Shown: positions 52,794-64,000 of the stretch, piece after piece
How positions within the stretch are numbered: the first letter of the stretch is position 1
How the letters are laid out: each line of letters begins with the position of its first letter
Origin: Myxocyprinus asiaticus
Lineage: Eukaryota; Chordata; Actinopteri; Cypriniformes; Catostomidae
DNA length: 64,000 nucleotides
Reading direction: 5' to 3'
NCBI RefSeq assembly: GCF_019703515.2
Contig: NC_059379.1
Coordinates: 22,619,880-22,683,879, forward strand
Program-made: the position numbers and the translations under genes
Notes under the pieces: generated by a model
Database searches by the model: none
Told to the model about the DNA's origin: nothing
The model's input: the letters and a program-made list of their open reading frames with translations, nothing else

Positions 52794-55394
52794 TACAACC
52801 TTGTTGTACAGTATTTTATTTTTTATTATTTTTTCATGTTTAAACACTTTACTTAATCCTCTTTTGTGCATAAACTCACCAAGTATGAATTTGCAACATC
52901 TTGCACATTAGTCTTCAATGTTACATTTACTTTAATGACTGTTTCTTTGTTGTATTAGTCAAACATAACCAAGGAGAACCGAAGACAACTGCTATATTTT
53001 TCTATATTGACGTGAATGTTTATTTAGCCTCTAGAAAATCTATGGGGGCTTAACTGTTTTATATGCCTCTAGCAGAAAATGACAGCTTGTGACATGTATA
53101 CATTTGTTAAACTATGAAAATGCCTGTGGTTACCTTTGCTTTTCAGGCTATTTGCACTTTAAAATGGAAAACCTGGTATTATAATGCCATAAATAAAACT
53201 TTGGTGTAAATGTATCATTAAGAAATGTATTAAGTTTAATCAATGATACATGGCACTGTATGGATTTAATAACTTGAAGAATCTACCTCAAGCCATCTCT
53301 AAAATCAGGTTGACAATGCTAGCTTCACATTTACAACATAAGTACTGAAACCACGCTGGTAGCCAATTATTTTTGAATAGTGCAAACATTTTAATGTATA
53401 ATTAAATAATTGGCAAAATTCTGACCGCCACAATAATTTAAAAAAATAAACAGTAAAACAAATGACGGATTCTGAAATCAGAGCAACAGTTTTTTGCTCC
53501 TCTCAGCAAGAGAAAAGTGGTCAAAACAAGTAACCATTAATTTGTATGGTTCCTTTCCAGTCTGTTTTATAAAGAAATAAAAAAAAAAAAAATTAAATTA
53601 CAGATCAAAGAAAATGTTTCAATTGCCATGGTTTGTACAGCAGATCAATGTATATACTTATATATGAATGCAAAAGACATTTCCTCAAAATGTCATATTT
53701 CTCAACCTTCTCAAAGTGGGATGTATATGGTATATGGCAGTGTATTTTGCATTAACACATTTTTGAAAAAAAGTGTAATATAATAACTTTTGTCGCTTCA
53801 AGTTTTTAATCTAAAAAATACAAATTTAATATATCTATGTATAAAAACAAGTATTTTTATCCTTGTTTTTATAAAATAAGTTTCAAACCATATTGCCACT
53901 GTTGTGTGGTCATTCAGCACCCCTTTAACCAACTTCATAAATAATGAATGAAATGGGTTTTTATATTTAACACTATAAAGACCATCCATCCGACTTATAT
54001 ATATATATACAAACAACTTGTCTCATCCTCACTTTATCTGCAGGATGGAGACTATAATGGCCAGAATTGGTTAAGTACACACTAATGAAAACCTTTTAAT
54101 TAAGCACGCATACAAAGGCGTATTGGTGCTTTTCTGACTTGCACTCCATTATATATCAAAATCTCTCAGGTTGAGCCTACTAAATTGCCCATAGTTCTTC
54201 CGCTCAAACAAGCTTAAATCAAGAGGAAACATCTGTCCATCTAGCTCCATTTACATATATATTTTATTATTAGTATTTTTACAAAGACCATTTTCAGTAA
54301 TTTATTTTATACAACAAGAACATCACTTAAATCCCAAAGTTTAGAACACTAGAGATTCATGGGAGACAGAATAACACTTCCTTCCCGGGGCGACAGGGAG
54401 GAAAGAGTGTGACAGCATCAGAGGATAGTTAAAGGTGATTATTTGCAAAATCCACAACCACACCAATCTTCTTAGCAGATATCACTGCACTGTTCTATGA
54501 GAGCACACCTGTAGTGTCATCAGTACTTTCATGTTTCCATTGTTGAGGGCATAGTGAGAAGACATTCATGAGAAAAGGTGTATGAGGGTGGGAAAACTGA
54601 CATGCATAAGAGGACAGATGTTTCCCATGCAACAAGCCATCAAAAACACCTACTTATTCCCAGACACTATCAAATCTTAATTTGAGCCCCATCCTCAAAA
54701 AACAAAAAATAAAAATAAAAAAAATTACAAAAAGTAGAATAAGAATATATATATTCATCCATTTATAGTCAGGTTCTATCATTAACAAAAATATACTCTT
54801 TGTGAACTGTAGAAGTTTCAAATAGCATATGCCATAAACTTCAAAACAAAAGAACAAGAAAATGTCTGTTAGCCAACCAAAAAAGCCGAGTAATAAATAA
54901 CCGTTATTACCAATTCCATTATGAAAATCATTACATTGGTGAGAATAAATCTAATATTCTCCAAAATGGACCAGATATTCTTGACTGTTTAGAGGAAAAA
55001 GAAAACAAAACAGTCATTTTTGTTTACTCATTTTGCTTTTTAATTTCATGCCACTTTTAAAATCTTAAAAAATATCTATAAAAGGCAGACATCTTCAACC
55101 CCCAAAAAATTCTGGTCATATACCAAGAGGAAATATTTCCCATCCTTTAACCCAAAACCCTTTTTACACAATTGGCAATATACTGTATATTAACATCAAT
55201 AACTTACCATTCATTTAATTTAATTTGTTGACTTGCACATGTAGTATCTCCCATAGGAAGTTCAGTTATTTTCAATTACATAAGAAAAATATTAAATAAT
55301 AATAATAATACTATTGATGACATCCATTGTAAACCCTAGATTCAATCTGCAACCAACCCCTGGCAATCAGTACAGTTCTTGGAGCACTGCAACA
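52794..55394. other. cbx7-ep300 convergent 3' region
   Basis: AT-rich 3'UTR sequence of cbx7 on + and ep300 on -, meeting at an undetermined point. AATAAA on + occurs at 53192; TTTATT words at about 54262-54305 could be minus-strand poly-A signals for ep300. A short CG-containing stretch, TTCCCGGGGCGACAGGGAGG, lies near 54381. No gene seen. Confidence 0.45.
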
Positions 55395-56458
55395 CTACAT
55401 TAAGTCTAAAGAGTTGTGACTTATGTTTGTCCCCATTTCTTGGTTATTATTGAGCATGTCACTTGTCCCTTGCCCATGCAAGACTCCCATTCCACCTAGC
55501 TGTGAAAGCATGGCATTTTGGTCTGCTCCAAATGGGCCTTGGTCCATAGCATTAGCCTGTTGCTGCTGCTGAGATGGCTGCTGCTGTTGTTGTGGAGGTG
55601 GAGGAGCAACCATGCCAGTGTGGTGCGGAGGAAGATGGCCTGGGTGAGGGGACCCTGTCTGGGGAGAGATGCGATGGGGTGATGGCTGGGGCTGCATGCG
55701 AGGAGATGGACAAGAATTTGGTGGCTGAGACTGGGGACGAGGTGATGGCTGGGGTGAGCGGACTTGGTTGCTTAGGGAAGTGGGCAACTGTTGACCCTGC
55801 AAGTGGGGAGACTGGGACATTTGTTGCTGTGGCTGCTGAGGGCTCATGGGATTGTTGTGCTGAGCAGGAGATCCTGCTCCTCGGTGTGACTGTTGTTGCT
55901 GGAGGAGCCTTTGCTGCAAAAGCATGGCTGAGGGTTGTGAACCAATTTGAGCAGATTGCATCTGCTGCTGATGGAGGGGACCACCACCTCCAGGACCTCC
56001 ATCAGCAGCTGGGAGCCCAGCCATAGCATTCTGCTGCTGCTGTTGCTGCATCTGGAGTTGCTGGTGCTGCAACCTCTGTTGAAGAGCTGCAACCTGCTGA
56101 TGGGACACAGACCCAGAATAGTTCTGCTGTGTCCCAGAATGGGTACCTCCTTGTTGCTGCTGGAGACCACCAGACTGAGGTTGGCCAGGCTGCTGTGGAG
56201 GCATTCCAGATTGGCCAAGATAGCCCTGCTGCTGAGGTGGTTGAGGATGCTGAAACTGAGCATGGTTTCCCACATGTTGCTGCTGCTGTTGTTGTTGTTG
56301 CTGCAGCAAATGCCTCCTCATCAACTCTCTGAACTGGGGGGAAATGTTAGACATGTTGGTGCCCTGACTGGCCATAACACCTTGTTGTTGCTGCTGTTGT
56401 TGCTGTTGTAAAGCCACCATTTGCTGTTGTTGCTGCAAACTGCCACCCATCATAGACC

Positions 56459-56512
<54 letters not shown>

Positions 56513-59500
56513 GCTGCTGTTGCTGCTGCTGCTGCAGCTGATTCATCGGCATGCCAGTTCCCTGTGTCATATGCATACCTGCCTGAGCTGCCCCAGGATT
56601 TACATTCAATTGCTGGCCATCAATGACTCCTGGACCTCCACCGGGTCCTGCTGCAACACCTGCACCTCCTGTTCCAGGCCCACCTCGACCAAGGTACCTG
56701 GGAACCCGTTGCCGGATGAAGGTTGCCATGAGCTGAGGATTTGAACGTAGAATATTCAGGACTTGTTGTTGCTGATGGGGAGAGCTAGGTAATCTTAAGG
56801 TTCTTAGGAGTTCCTGTAAGGCAGCCTGAGAATGATTTGCAGTGCCAGTGCCTGCTGGAGCAGCCCCTCCTTGGCCACTCAACATACCCATTAGACCTGA
56901 ATGCCCTTGCTGCTGCTGTTGACCAACCATCTGCTGGTGTTGCTGGGGTGCAGCCATTCCTTGCAGACCCATTTGGTTCATTAATCCAGGTCTCTGCTGA
57001 GGAGGCATGCCAGGACCCACCCACTGCTGCTGTGGAGCCTGAACTTGAGGTCCTCCTTGCTGGGCTTGCTGCAACTGGACTTGAGGGAGCTGAGCCTGAG
57101 GTCCAGACTGCTGTTGCATGCCTGCTGTAATCATTCCCTGCTGCTGTTCTATGTGAGCTCGAGCCACTGCCGCTTGTGCCTGGGATGGCATTCCCTGAGG
57201 TCCAACCATTCCAGACCCAGGAATGTTTATGCCCATCTGGCCTTGAGTTTGTGGACCCTGATGCATGCCATGTGGAGGTATCATCCCTGGTCCCTGGTTT
57301 CTTTGCAGGATCTTCTGCTGAGCCATTTGCCTTTGGGTCTCTGCCACTCGTTGAATCTTCATGGCAATTTCTACTGCAGCAGGTGGGGGACCAGGTTGCT
57401 GATGTTGCGGCATAACAGGCTGTCCTAGGTTTGGCTGTTGCTGTTGAGGGAAGCCGCCCGGCCCAATGCCTGGATTTCCCATGGACTGGGAAATTTGAGA
57501 GGATCCAGGAGGTCTTTGTACATATGGAGGAAGGTTGTTGGGATGCTGAAGCTGCTGAACTGATGTTGGTTGTTGCTGCTGTTGTGGTATCAAGGGCTGC
57601 TGTGGGGAGTTCATTATCCCACCACCTCCAGGCATTTGCTGGTACTGATGCGCCATCCCTGCCAATTGCTGTGGCTGCTGAGATGGAACACCTCCAACCC
57701 CAGGCTGTGGCACAGGAGGCTGGCATTGCTGAGTGGGTGTCTGTGGGGTAGGGGGCTGAGTGCTGGGTGTTGGCGTGCTGGGTCCAGTAGTACTATTACT
57801 CCCAGGAGATGGCAGCCCACCATTGCCTCCTGGTAGCTGCAGGCCTGTCCTTTGCATGCTGGCCATTCTTCTGCGCACCATCTGAGCCTGCTGTAGCCTG
57901 TGCTGGAGCTGTTGCTGCCGCAATTTCTGCTTGATGTTGAGGCAGAATGGCACAGGGCACTTGTTCTCTTGGCAGTGTTTTGCATGGTAACAACAGAGTG
58001 CAATTAGCTGCTTGCAGATAGGACAACCACCATTTGTTTTGCGTTTGCAGCCCTTTGTATGCTGAACAACACGTTTCATTTTCTGGCAAGATGGAAGAGA
58101 GCAGTTGGCATTGCGGCACTGGCAAGCATGCACCAGAGACTGGATGCACCTCTGGATACTGAGACGACGTGAGTCTCCAGGATTCTGCATTGAGGAAGCA
58201 GCCTGGCTGTTGCTTTCATCATCCAAACCCAGGCCCAGTTTTTCCATCTTGTGCTCGTGACCTTTTGTGTTGTAACAGTTGACGCAGAGGTCATAGTCCT
58301 GTGAAAGGGAGGTTTAGAATAATTGTAAAATGACAAAGGAAAATGATCATTGTGTACTAGCCAAAATCACATAAATTACCCTGTTGATGTGCATGCCCCC
58401 CCTCCCAGAACTGATGTCACTTTGCTTAAATTAGTTCACATATACAATATAGTCTAGTCAAAAAAAAGTGTTAATAATGTTGGCATATTATAAAGATGTA
58501 TAATTTGTCAACATTATGAACAATTTTTAACAGCACACTATATAGTAAATGTGAACTCATTTAAGCAAAGTAAAGTCAAACCCATGGGTGGGGTCAATGA
58601 GCATCAACAGGTTAAGTTCGTTCAACTATTTATATAACTGTGGTTACCAGACATCCCGTTTCTCGTGGAGCAAATTTTTTTTATAATTCAGGATGTGTGT
58701 AAACAGTTTTGGATTGTCCAAGGAAAATCACAGATGTCTGCTCATGCCATATAAATATATCAGCTCCAAAGTTTTTAACAGTGGTAATGATTTTAGTTAT
58801 GAGATATTCTCAAAAGTTTTTTTTTTTTTTTCCCCTCCCCTTTTTCGCCCCAATTTGGAATTCCCAATTCCCAATTCACTCTAAGTCCCCGTAGTGGCGT
58901 AGTGACTCAGTTGCCTCCATGTCGGAGACCGTCAATCCGTACATCTTATCATGTGGCTTGTTGAGCGCGTTACCGCGGAGACATAGCATGTGTGGAGACT
59001 TCACGCCATCCACTGCAGCATCCACGCACAACTCACCACGTGCCCCACCGAGAGCAAACCACATTATAGCGACCATGAGGTGGTTACCCCATGTGACTCT
59101 ACCCTCCCTAGCAACCGGGCCAATTTGGTTGCTTAGGAGACCTGGCTGGAGTCACTCAGCATGCCCTGTGATTCGAACTCCAGGGGTGGTAGTCAGCGTC
59201 TTTACTCGCTGAGCTACCTAGGCCCCCCGATCTTCTCAAATCTTTAAAAATGACCTGGATTGGTATTGGCTCCTATACTGATGTTTTTAACCGGATCGGG
59301 TATCGGACCGACAAGCCCGATCCAAATCCAATACTGTCTGTTAGTGATGGCTGTTACCATGAAACTCCAAAAATGACATAGAACCATTAAAGCAGTCCAT
59401 TACACTTTTTGGTCTCTTGACGACATACGATAGCTTTGAGAATCTCAATCACAATCCCTCATGCAACATTTAATGTCATGAACTTGTGAATTTAAGACTT

Positions 59501-62500
59501 GTTGCGCCGATTTAAGACCTTTTTAAGGTCTTAATTTGCGGGAGGGGGGAATTAAGACTTTTTCAGACCCGCAGAAACCCTGTTAAACTACTGTGAATTA
59601 GCCCACACACTCTATGGTAACCGTCTTCCTGGAGTGTCAAAATAAAAGCCCCCATTAAAGTTAAGAAATTACAACTAAAATACATTACTAAAGTTTAATA
59701 CAATTCTAATATGTACTATTATTATTAATATGTGATTATTATTTTTATTACATTCTTTTTTTTACTTCACTCAGTTCCAAAAAAATAAATAAACGTGATT
59801 GAAAAGAGGACTGAAATCCTATTACAACTGATGTGAACAAAAAAAAAAAAAAAAGAGGTCTGAACCCATTTACGTCCAGATACACTGAAAAAAATGCATT
59901 AAAAAAAACTGGCTTCTTTTCTACAAGTCTTTCACTGGAATTACTATTAATTTTGCTGCTGTGTTATCCAGGAGTCTATTTCAAAATAAAGCTTTTCTTA
60001 ATAGGCTACACACTTTATGTAATCGTTTTTTTTCCCTCTCTCTCTCAATTTCATAATAAAATAATGTGTAGTTAGTTGTTTTTGTTTCTTTTCATATAAA
60101 ATTGTACCCCCAATAATTTCTACACAGTGAGGTTTAGATATTCTAAACTGATTAAGAAAAACAACACCACTGGTATTGGATCGGGATTGGCTAATACTGA
60201 GAGTTCAGGTATTGGAATCAGATCGGGAGAGAATAAATTGCATCGGTGCATCCCTATTAAAAAATAAATAAAAAATTCCTCTCATTCTATAGTCCTTACC
60301 TCACATACAGTGCAATGGAATCGAGTTTCGACATGGTGCTTGCACTCATTGCAGGTATAGACAAAACGATCCTGGCTTTGGTTGTGTAATTCCACCAGCA
60401 TGCACATAGTGCTCCATTTGGAACGTCGTAGTGAAGAAAACTCCAGATGCTTGTCCCGTGCAAGTGTTAGGAAGGCATCACGACCGTCCATTAAATCACA
60501 TGCCATCAAAGGATCCAGGTCAACAATGGGTGGAAGGGAATTGGAATTGGGCCCAGCGATCAACCGGATAACAAAGAACACCTTGCAAGCAAAAACATTT
60601 TTGGTTACACTATGCCTAGGCATACATGAAAGTTTTACCAAGATACTGATCAAGATACCACCGATAACTGATTATAGAGAGAGCTTTATATAAAACGTTA
60701 ATTTTAAATGTTCAGAAAAGTTTCTTGATTTCAACCTATTAGATGTCAGTACAAGTGATTTTGTGAAACCAAGTTTAAGTCCTCTTCATACCTCTTTGTG
60801 CTTTTCCATAGTGGCGTACAGTTTCTGTGAAAGGTCATTGGACACATTTGGCATCCCTGGCTTCTTTTTGTTGGCTCGACTTAGACTGCTCTTGTTCTTA
60901 CTCGTTTTTTTATTGTTCTTTTTCTTGGCATTTTTGCTATCACCTTTTGTTGTCTGGAGAAACAAATAGAAATATTAAGTGTTATGTAAACAAGCACAAT
61001 TAGAAAAGGAATGAAACCTGAGATAAGTGAGATCTTAAAGACTAACATCAACACTCTCATTGGACGTGCTGTTTTCCTCCCTCTTTCTTTCCTCCTCCTC
61101 CTGCTCCAGCTCTTTGATACTCTCTTCAAGCACATTAGGCCAAAAATCACCCTCAAAATAGGGCAGTTCTTTAGCGCTGGTAAGACGATCCTCTGTTGCT
61201 TGTTTGAAGATGTCCTGTAAAAAAAAAAAAAAAAAAAAAAAAAAGTTAAATCAATTTGAAGATCTCTCTGCACTGAAAATGTAGAATATTCATACTAAAA
61301 TATGGTTAAATATCATTGTGTTGTCCAAGATGTACCTTGTAGTCATGCACAATACGCTCTGCTACGGCTTTATCCAGCATCTTCTTGTACCACTCCTGCA
61401 GCCGCTTGGGCTTTGGTATCTTCTGATCTGCAGGGTGACAGTGGAAGATATAATCATCTCCTTCACTAGGAGGGCAGGCCCAGATGTGTCCTGTGGTGAA
61501 CCTATGAAAAATATTCACAAACGTTGAAGTTAAGAATTTCAATAGGTAATAAATGTCAGTCTCAGTTGAAGTATGATAAACAGTAGGATAGAAAAGTATA
61601 CATCACTTTACCCTTGTTTTTTGGCATACTCCATGTACCCTATAAGAATCTCATGGTACACTCCTGTTCTCAAACAGCGTGGCTGAAAGAAGTGGACACT
61701 GTCAAGGTAGGATATGTAAACCCGTCTAAAGGAAGGATAAAGAAGTCATCACATAAGAGTATACAATTAAATTAAATTAGATGACTAATCAACGAAGAGA
61801 GGTTACTGCATGACCTTTGATTAGGCGGTGGACAGTCTGAGCCATACTCTTGCACGTGCATCCCGAAGAAACAGACATCAACACCATCAACATCCTCAAA
61901 GGCAAATAAAGCTTTCGTTCTGTATGGGAAAGACTCTGCCATCTCTCCACTATCAACAAACCTGGGGAAAGGAAAGAACATCCATTAAAATCCAAACAGA
62001 CGATCAAAGGGATGAGTCTGCCTGGGAGGAGTATCACCTTTTGATTTTTTTTTTTTTTCTTTTACAGATTTACAATTAACTAATTTAATGAAATTATAAT
62101 CACAAACATCAAAGTGAACAAACATGGCTTCACAGCAACAATAACAATGTGACAACTTATTTGAAGGAAATGCTCTTAAAATGACAACAGATAAATGTAA
62201 AGGATAAAAGTTATAACAAATTAATGTTATAAAATTATAAATGTTTTTGGTCTTAGTCCATGATGTCTCACCTGGACTTCATGCCTGGTTTGACTTCCAC
62301 CACTTTGTCTGAGACATGTACAACACGAATAAAGACTTCACCAGACTCTGGGTGATTCTGTCGTTTCAGATAGTCATTAACCCGTCCTTCCAAGTAGTTG
62401 CCTAGTTTGGTCTGTGGAAGCCCTGAGAGTCCAACAAAATGTGGTTAATGTAATTAAAAATTAAAATATCAGTAAGAGAAAAAAAGGGCAAAGATTTGAC

Positions 62501-63715
62501 AGTGTATTTTAATACAACTATTCTGAAAATGTGACTACTCACTTTTAGCAGCATATTTATTCTCTTTCCGGGTCTTGTTGGATTTCTTCAAGCAGCCATC
62601 ACACACAAAGCTAAAATAAAGAAAATAAATTAACATACAAGAAGAAAGACACACAATAATGTTGGGGTTTGAAATACCTTCCCAGTCCACAATCATTTGA
62701 CTGTTGGATTCAATTTCAAGAAACTCACCCAGATGGCCAGATAGTGTCATTGTGCAAAACACAGATCTGATGCATCTTACGATCACAATCCATACATTCC
62801 ACAAATCTAGAGAGAGAAAAAAAAATGATTACTCCTTAGAATTTTCCTTGGCAATTAGACTACATAAATTATTTACTAAAGTAGATGTAGAGTAAATATT
62901 TACAATAATCTTTACAGCAGCCCAAAGTATGCAGTAGTTATAGGCTTCTTTGAAAACATGTCTATAAATTCTATTTAAATATTAAACAAGCCTCAACTGC
63001 AAAGCCCAAAAACAAAGATAAATTTAACAGTGCATACAAGGGAAGATTAAAGTAATACTGCTCCATGCATCACAGAAGCAGCAAATGAAACAGATGCAAG
63101 CCAGAGAGCACAAAACCAGAATTAAGCATGAAGATATGAACTTACAGCTCAGGGTCGAGTGTGTCATTTTTCTTCTTTTCAAACTGATCCTTGCTGATTG
63201 ATCTAGAAATATATGCAGATTGTAGCACTATTAAATCAAGATGCATGACGTCTAAATGCATTCTCTGATGCACTACTTGAGGGCTCAATTTCATAGGACA
63301 ACTGTTCTTGAAAGCATCAAATGAGATATTCTCCAAAACCCTAAAGGGCAAAACCTGTTTGAGTTAAGTGATTTATTGTTGTGCTGCCCTTACAATAAAA
63401 CACTACCAAAATTTTTTTTTTTTTTAACAGAATCAATCTTTGAAATGAACTACTTTCTCACACAGTTTTCGCAAGGAAAGATGAAGATTTGAAAAATATG
63501 GGGGATTCGAAATGGCATTTTCAAAATACGGCAGCCATCAGACAACTATGACAAACTTGTTTTTCTAGAACAGCTGAACAGAGAAGAAAAAATATAACAC
63601 GGATTAAAAATAATGTGAAAGAGGAGTCACTTACGTCTGAGGTTGGGATGGGTCATCTCCCAAGGACACACTCTCACCCTGGATCTCATTGAAACATTTC
63701 TCGCAGAAGTGGTAC
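55395..63715 (-). CDS. ep300: E1A-binding protein p300, C-terminal 1458 residues (12 exons), 5' end outside window
   Basis: p300 is a nuclear transcription coactivator that acetylates histones (H3K27, H3K18) and many other proteins. Exons (high to low): 63715-63635, 63202-63146, 62806-62729, 62610-62543, 62422-62272, 61961-61815, 61725-61612, 61501-61336, 61214-61047, 60953-60792, 60581-60300, 58298-55395. They join in frame to 1458 residues. CH2/PHD-like zinc region: [16 protein letters not shown] to [10 protein letters not shown]. The acetyltransferase domain includes [39 protein letters not shown] and the Lys-rich autoinhibitory loop ([16 protein letters not shown]). [25 protein letters not shown]2: [20 protein letters not shown] onward. 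[35 protein letters not shown] and the 22q13-type neighbours favour ep300 over crebbp. The last exon is Gln-rich, with a 25-Gln run at 56460-56534. Confidence 0.96.
56460..56534 (-). repeat. CAG/CAA repeat encoding 25 glutamines in ep300
   Basis: Twenty-five consecutive CAG or CAA codons follow NQL and precede RSMMGG. CAA codons interrupt the CAG run, which usually stabilises it against slippage. Shorter Gln runs occur on both sides (for example 56280-56306 and 56385-56411). Confidence 0.95.
58815..59228 (-). mobile_element. tRNA-derived SINE (about 414 bases)
   Basis: On minus it starts GGGGGGCCTAGGTAGCTCAG and reaches the B-box-like GGAGTTCGAATC, a tRNA-like head. A long body follows (CTAAGCAACCAAATTGGCCC) and it ends in GGGGAAAAAAA. 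Flanked by GATATTCTCAAA (58803-58814) and GATCTTCTCAAA (59229-59240), 11 of 12 identical. Confidence 0.85.
59241..60257. mobile_element. Decayed hAT-like element, one end recognised
   Basis: The right end TTGCATCGGTGCATCCCTA (near 60257) has the TAGGGATGCACCGAT form of many hAT termini. Repeated words ATTGGATCGGGATTGG and CCGATCCAAATCCAATAC face each other in inverted orientation at about 59318 and 60174. The left end was not located; it probably lies left of the SINE. Confidence 0.5.
61219..61243. repeat. Poly-A/T tract next to an ep300 acceptor
   Basis: A run of about 25 A on + (T on -) serves as the polypyrimidine tract directly upstream of the exon that ends at 61214. Confidence 0.8.
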
Positions 63716-64000
63716 CTGTCAGCAAGAAGCCCATATTTTGGTGAACTGCACCATGCGCCAACACCACAGCCATTCACAGAGGCAATGAGGAGGTAGCCAC
63801 CAATCAATGCAGGACAAGGCAAGGCAGGGTATGCAGGCCAAAGGGGGAAAATCGTAGGACAGGGTCATCGCCAGAGGAGCCAATCATAATGCAGGATTTT
63901 TGAGCAGGGATTTTGAGCAGGGAAAGGTTTAAGTGCAGATGATTGGTCAGATGAAAGCAGGCGACAGAGGAAACAACAAACATCAAAGTACGGGGGAGAA
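63716..64000 (-). other. ep300 intron running off the right edge
   Basis: No further ep300 exon is recognisable: the residues expected before YHFCEKC in p300 are absent. The gene continues outside the window. Confidence 0.6.

Larger units (their letters stand above)
58299..60299 (-). other. ep300 last intron, filled by repeats
   Basis: Two kilobases between the ZZ/TAZ2-encoding last exon and the exon before it. It holds a SINE at 58815-59228 and a decayed hAT-like segment whose end is near 60257 (ATCGGTGCATCCCTA, reversed TAGGGATGCACCGAT). No hidden exon. Confidence 0.6.

Noticed and set aside
55574..57836. Several plus-strand Leu-rich and other frames over the ep300 last exon
   Set aside because: Caused by the CAG/CAA-rich minus-strand coding sequence read on the other strand or in other frames.

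Overview
This window is nuclear DNA from a teleost fish, most likely a cyprinid. It contains spliced vertebrate genes with GT-AG introns, fish-type transposons (Tc1/Sleeping Beauty-like, hAT-like, foldback MITEs, V-SINE-like and other tRNA-derived SINEs, L2 and L1/Tx1-type LINEs, an ISL2EU-like element) and long (AT)n and (GT)n tracts. Four conserved protein genes can be assembled by exon: xrcc6 (Ku70, + strand, 12 coding exons, 608 aa), josd1 (Josephin deubiquitinase, + strand, 4 coding exons), cbx7 (Polycomb chromobox, + strand, 6 coding exons, 251 aa) and the 3' half of ep300 (p300 acetyltransferase, - strand, 12 exons, 1458 aa visible; its 5' half lies beyond the right edge). Human orthologues of all four lie on 22q13, so this is a conserved syntenic block.

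Layout: 1-3300 is a decayed DNA transposon with two convergent genes, a YqaJ-type nuclease and a DDE transposase. 3340-5244 is a deleted L2-like LINE. 6400-9700 is an AT-rich, 5'-truncated L1-type LINE. The xrcc6 promoter and exon 1 follow at 9700-10000. Xrcc6 is stretched to about 29 kb by transposons. Intron 2 holds a foldback MITE, split by a Tc1 element, itself split by a nearly 6-kb L1. Intron 5 (15.2 kb) holds hAT-like elements, a second L1 split by an L2, and a second Tc1. Introns 7 and 9 hold further non-autonomous elements. From 39.1 kb to the end the transposon load falls and the genes are compact: josd1 (41.0-44.3 kb), cbx7 (46.6-50.8 kb, 3'UTR beyond), and convergent ep300 (55.4-64 kb).

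The genes belong to unrelated nuclear or ubiquitin pathways: DNA end-joining (Ku70), deubiquitination (Josd1), H3K27me3 reading in PRC1 (Cbx7) and H3K27/H3K18 acetylation (p300). I see no operon-like logic. I did not find an unmistakable new biological system. The least ordinary items are the YqaJ-nuclease transposon, the two insertions-within-insertions dated by target-site duplications, and the conserved GGGGGG-plus-CACGTG-like 5' end of the L1 family.
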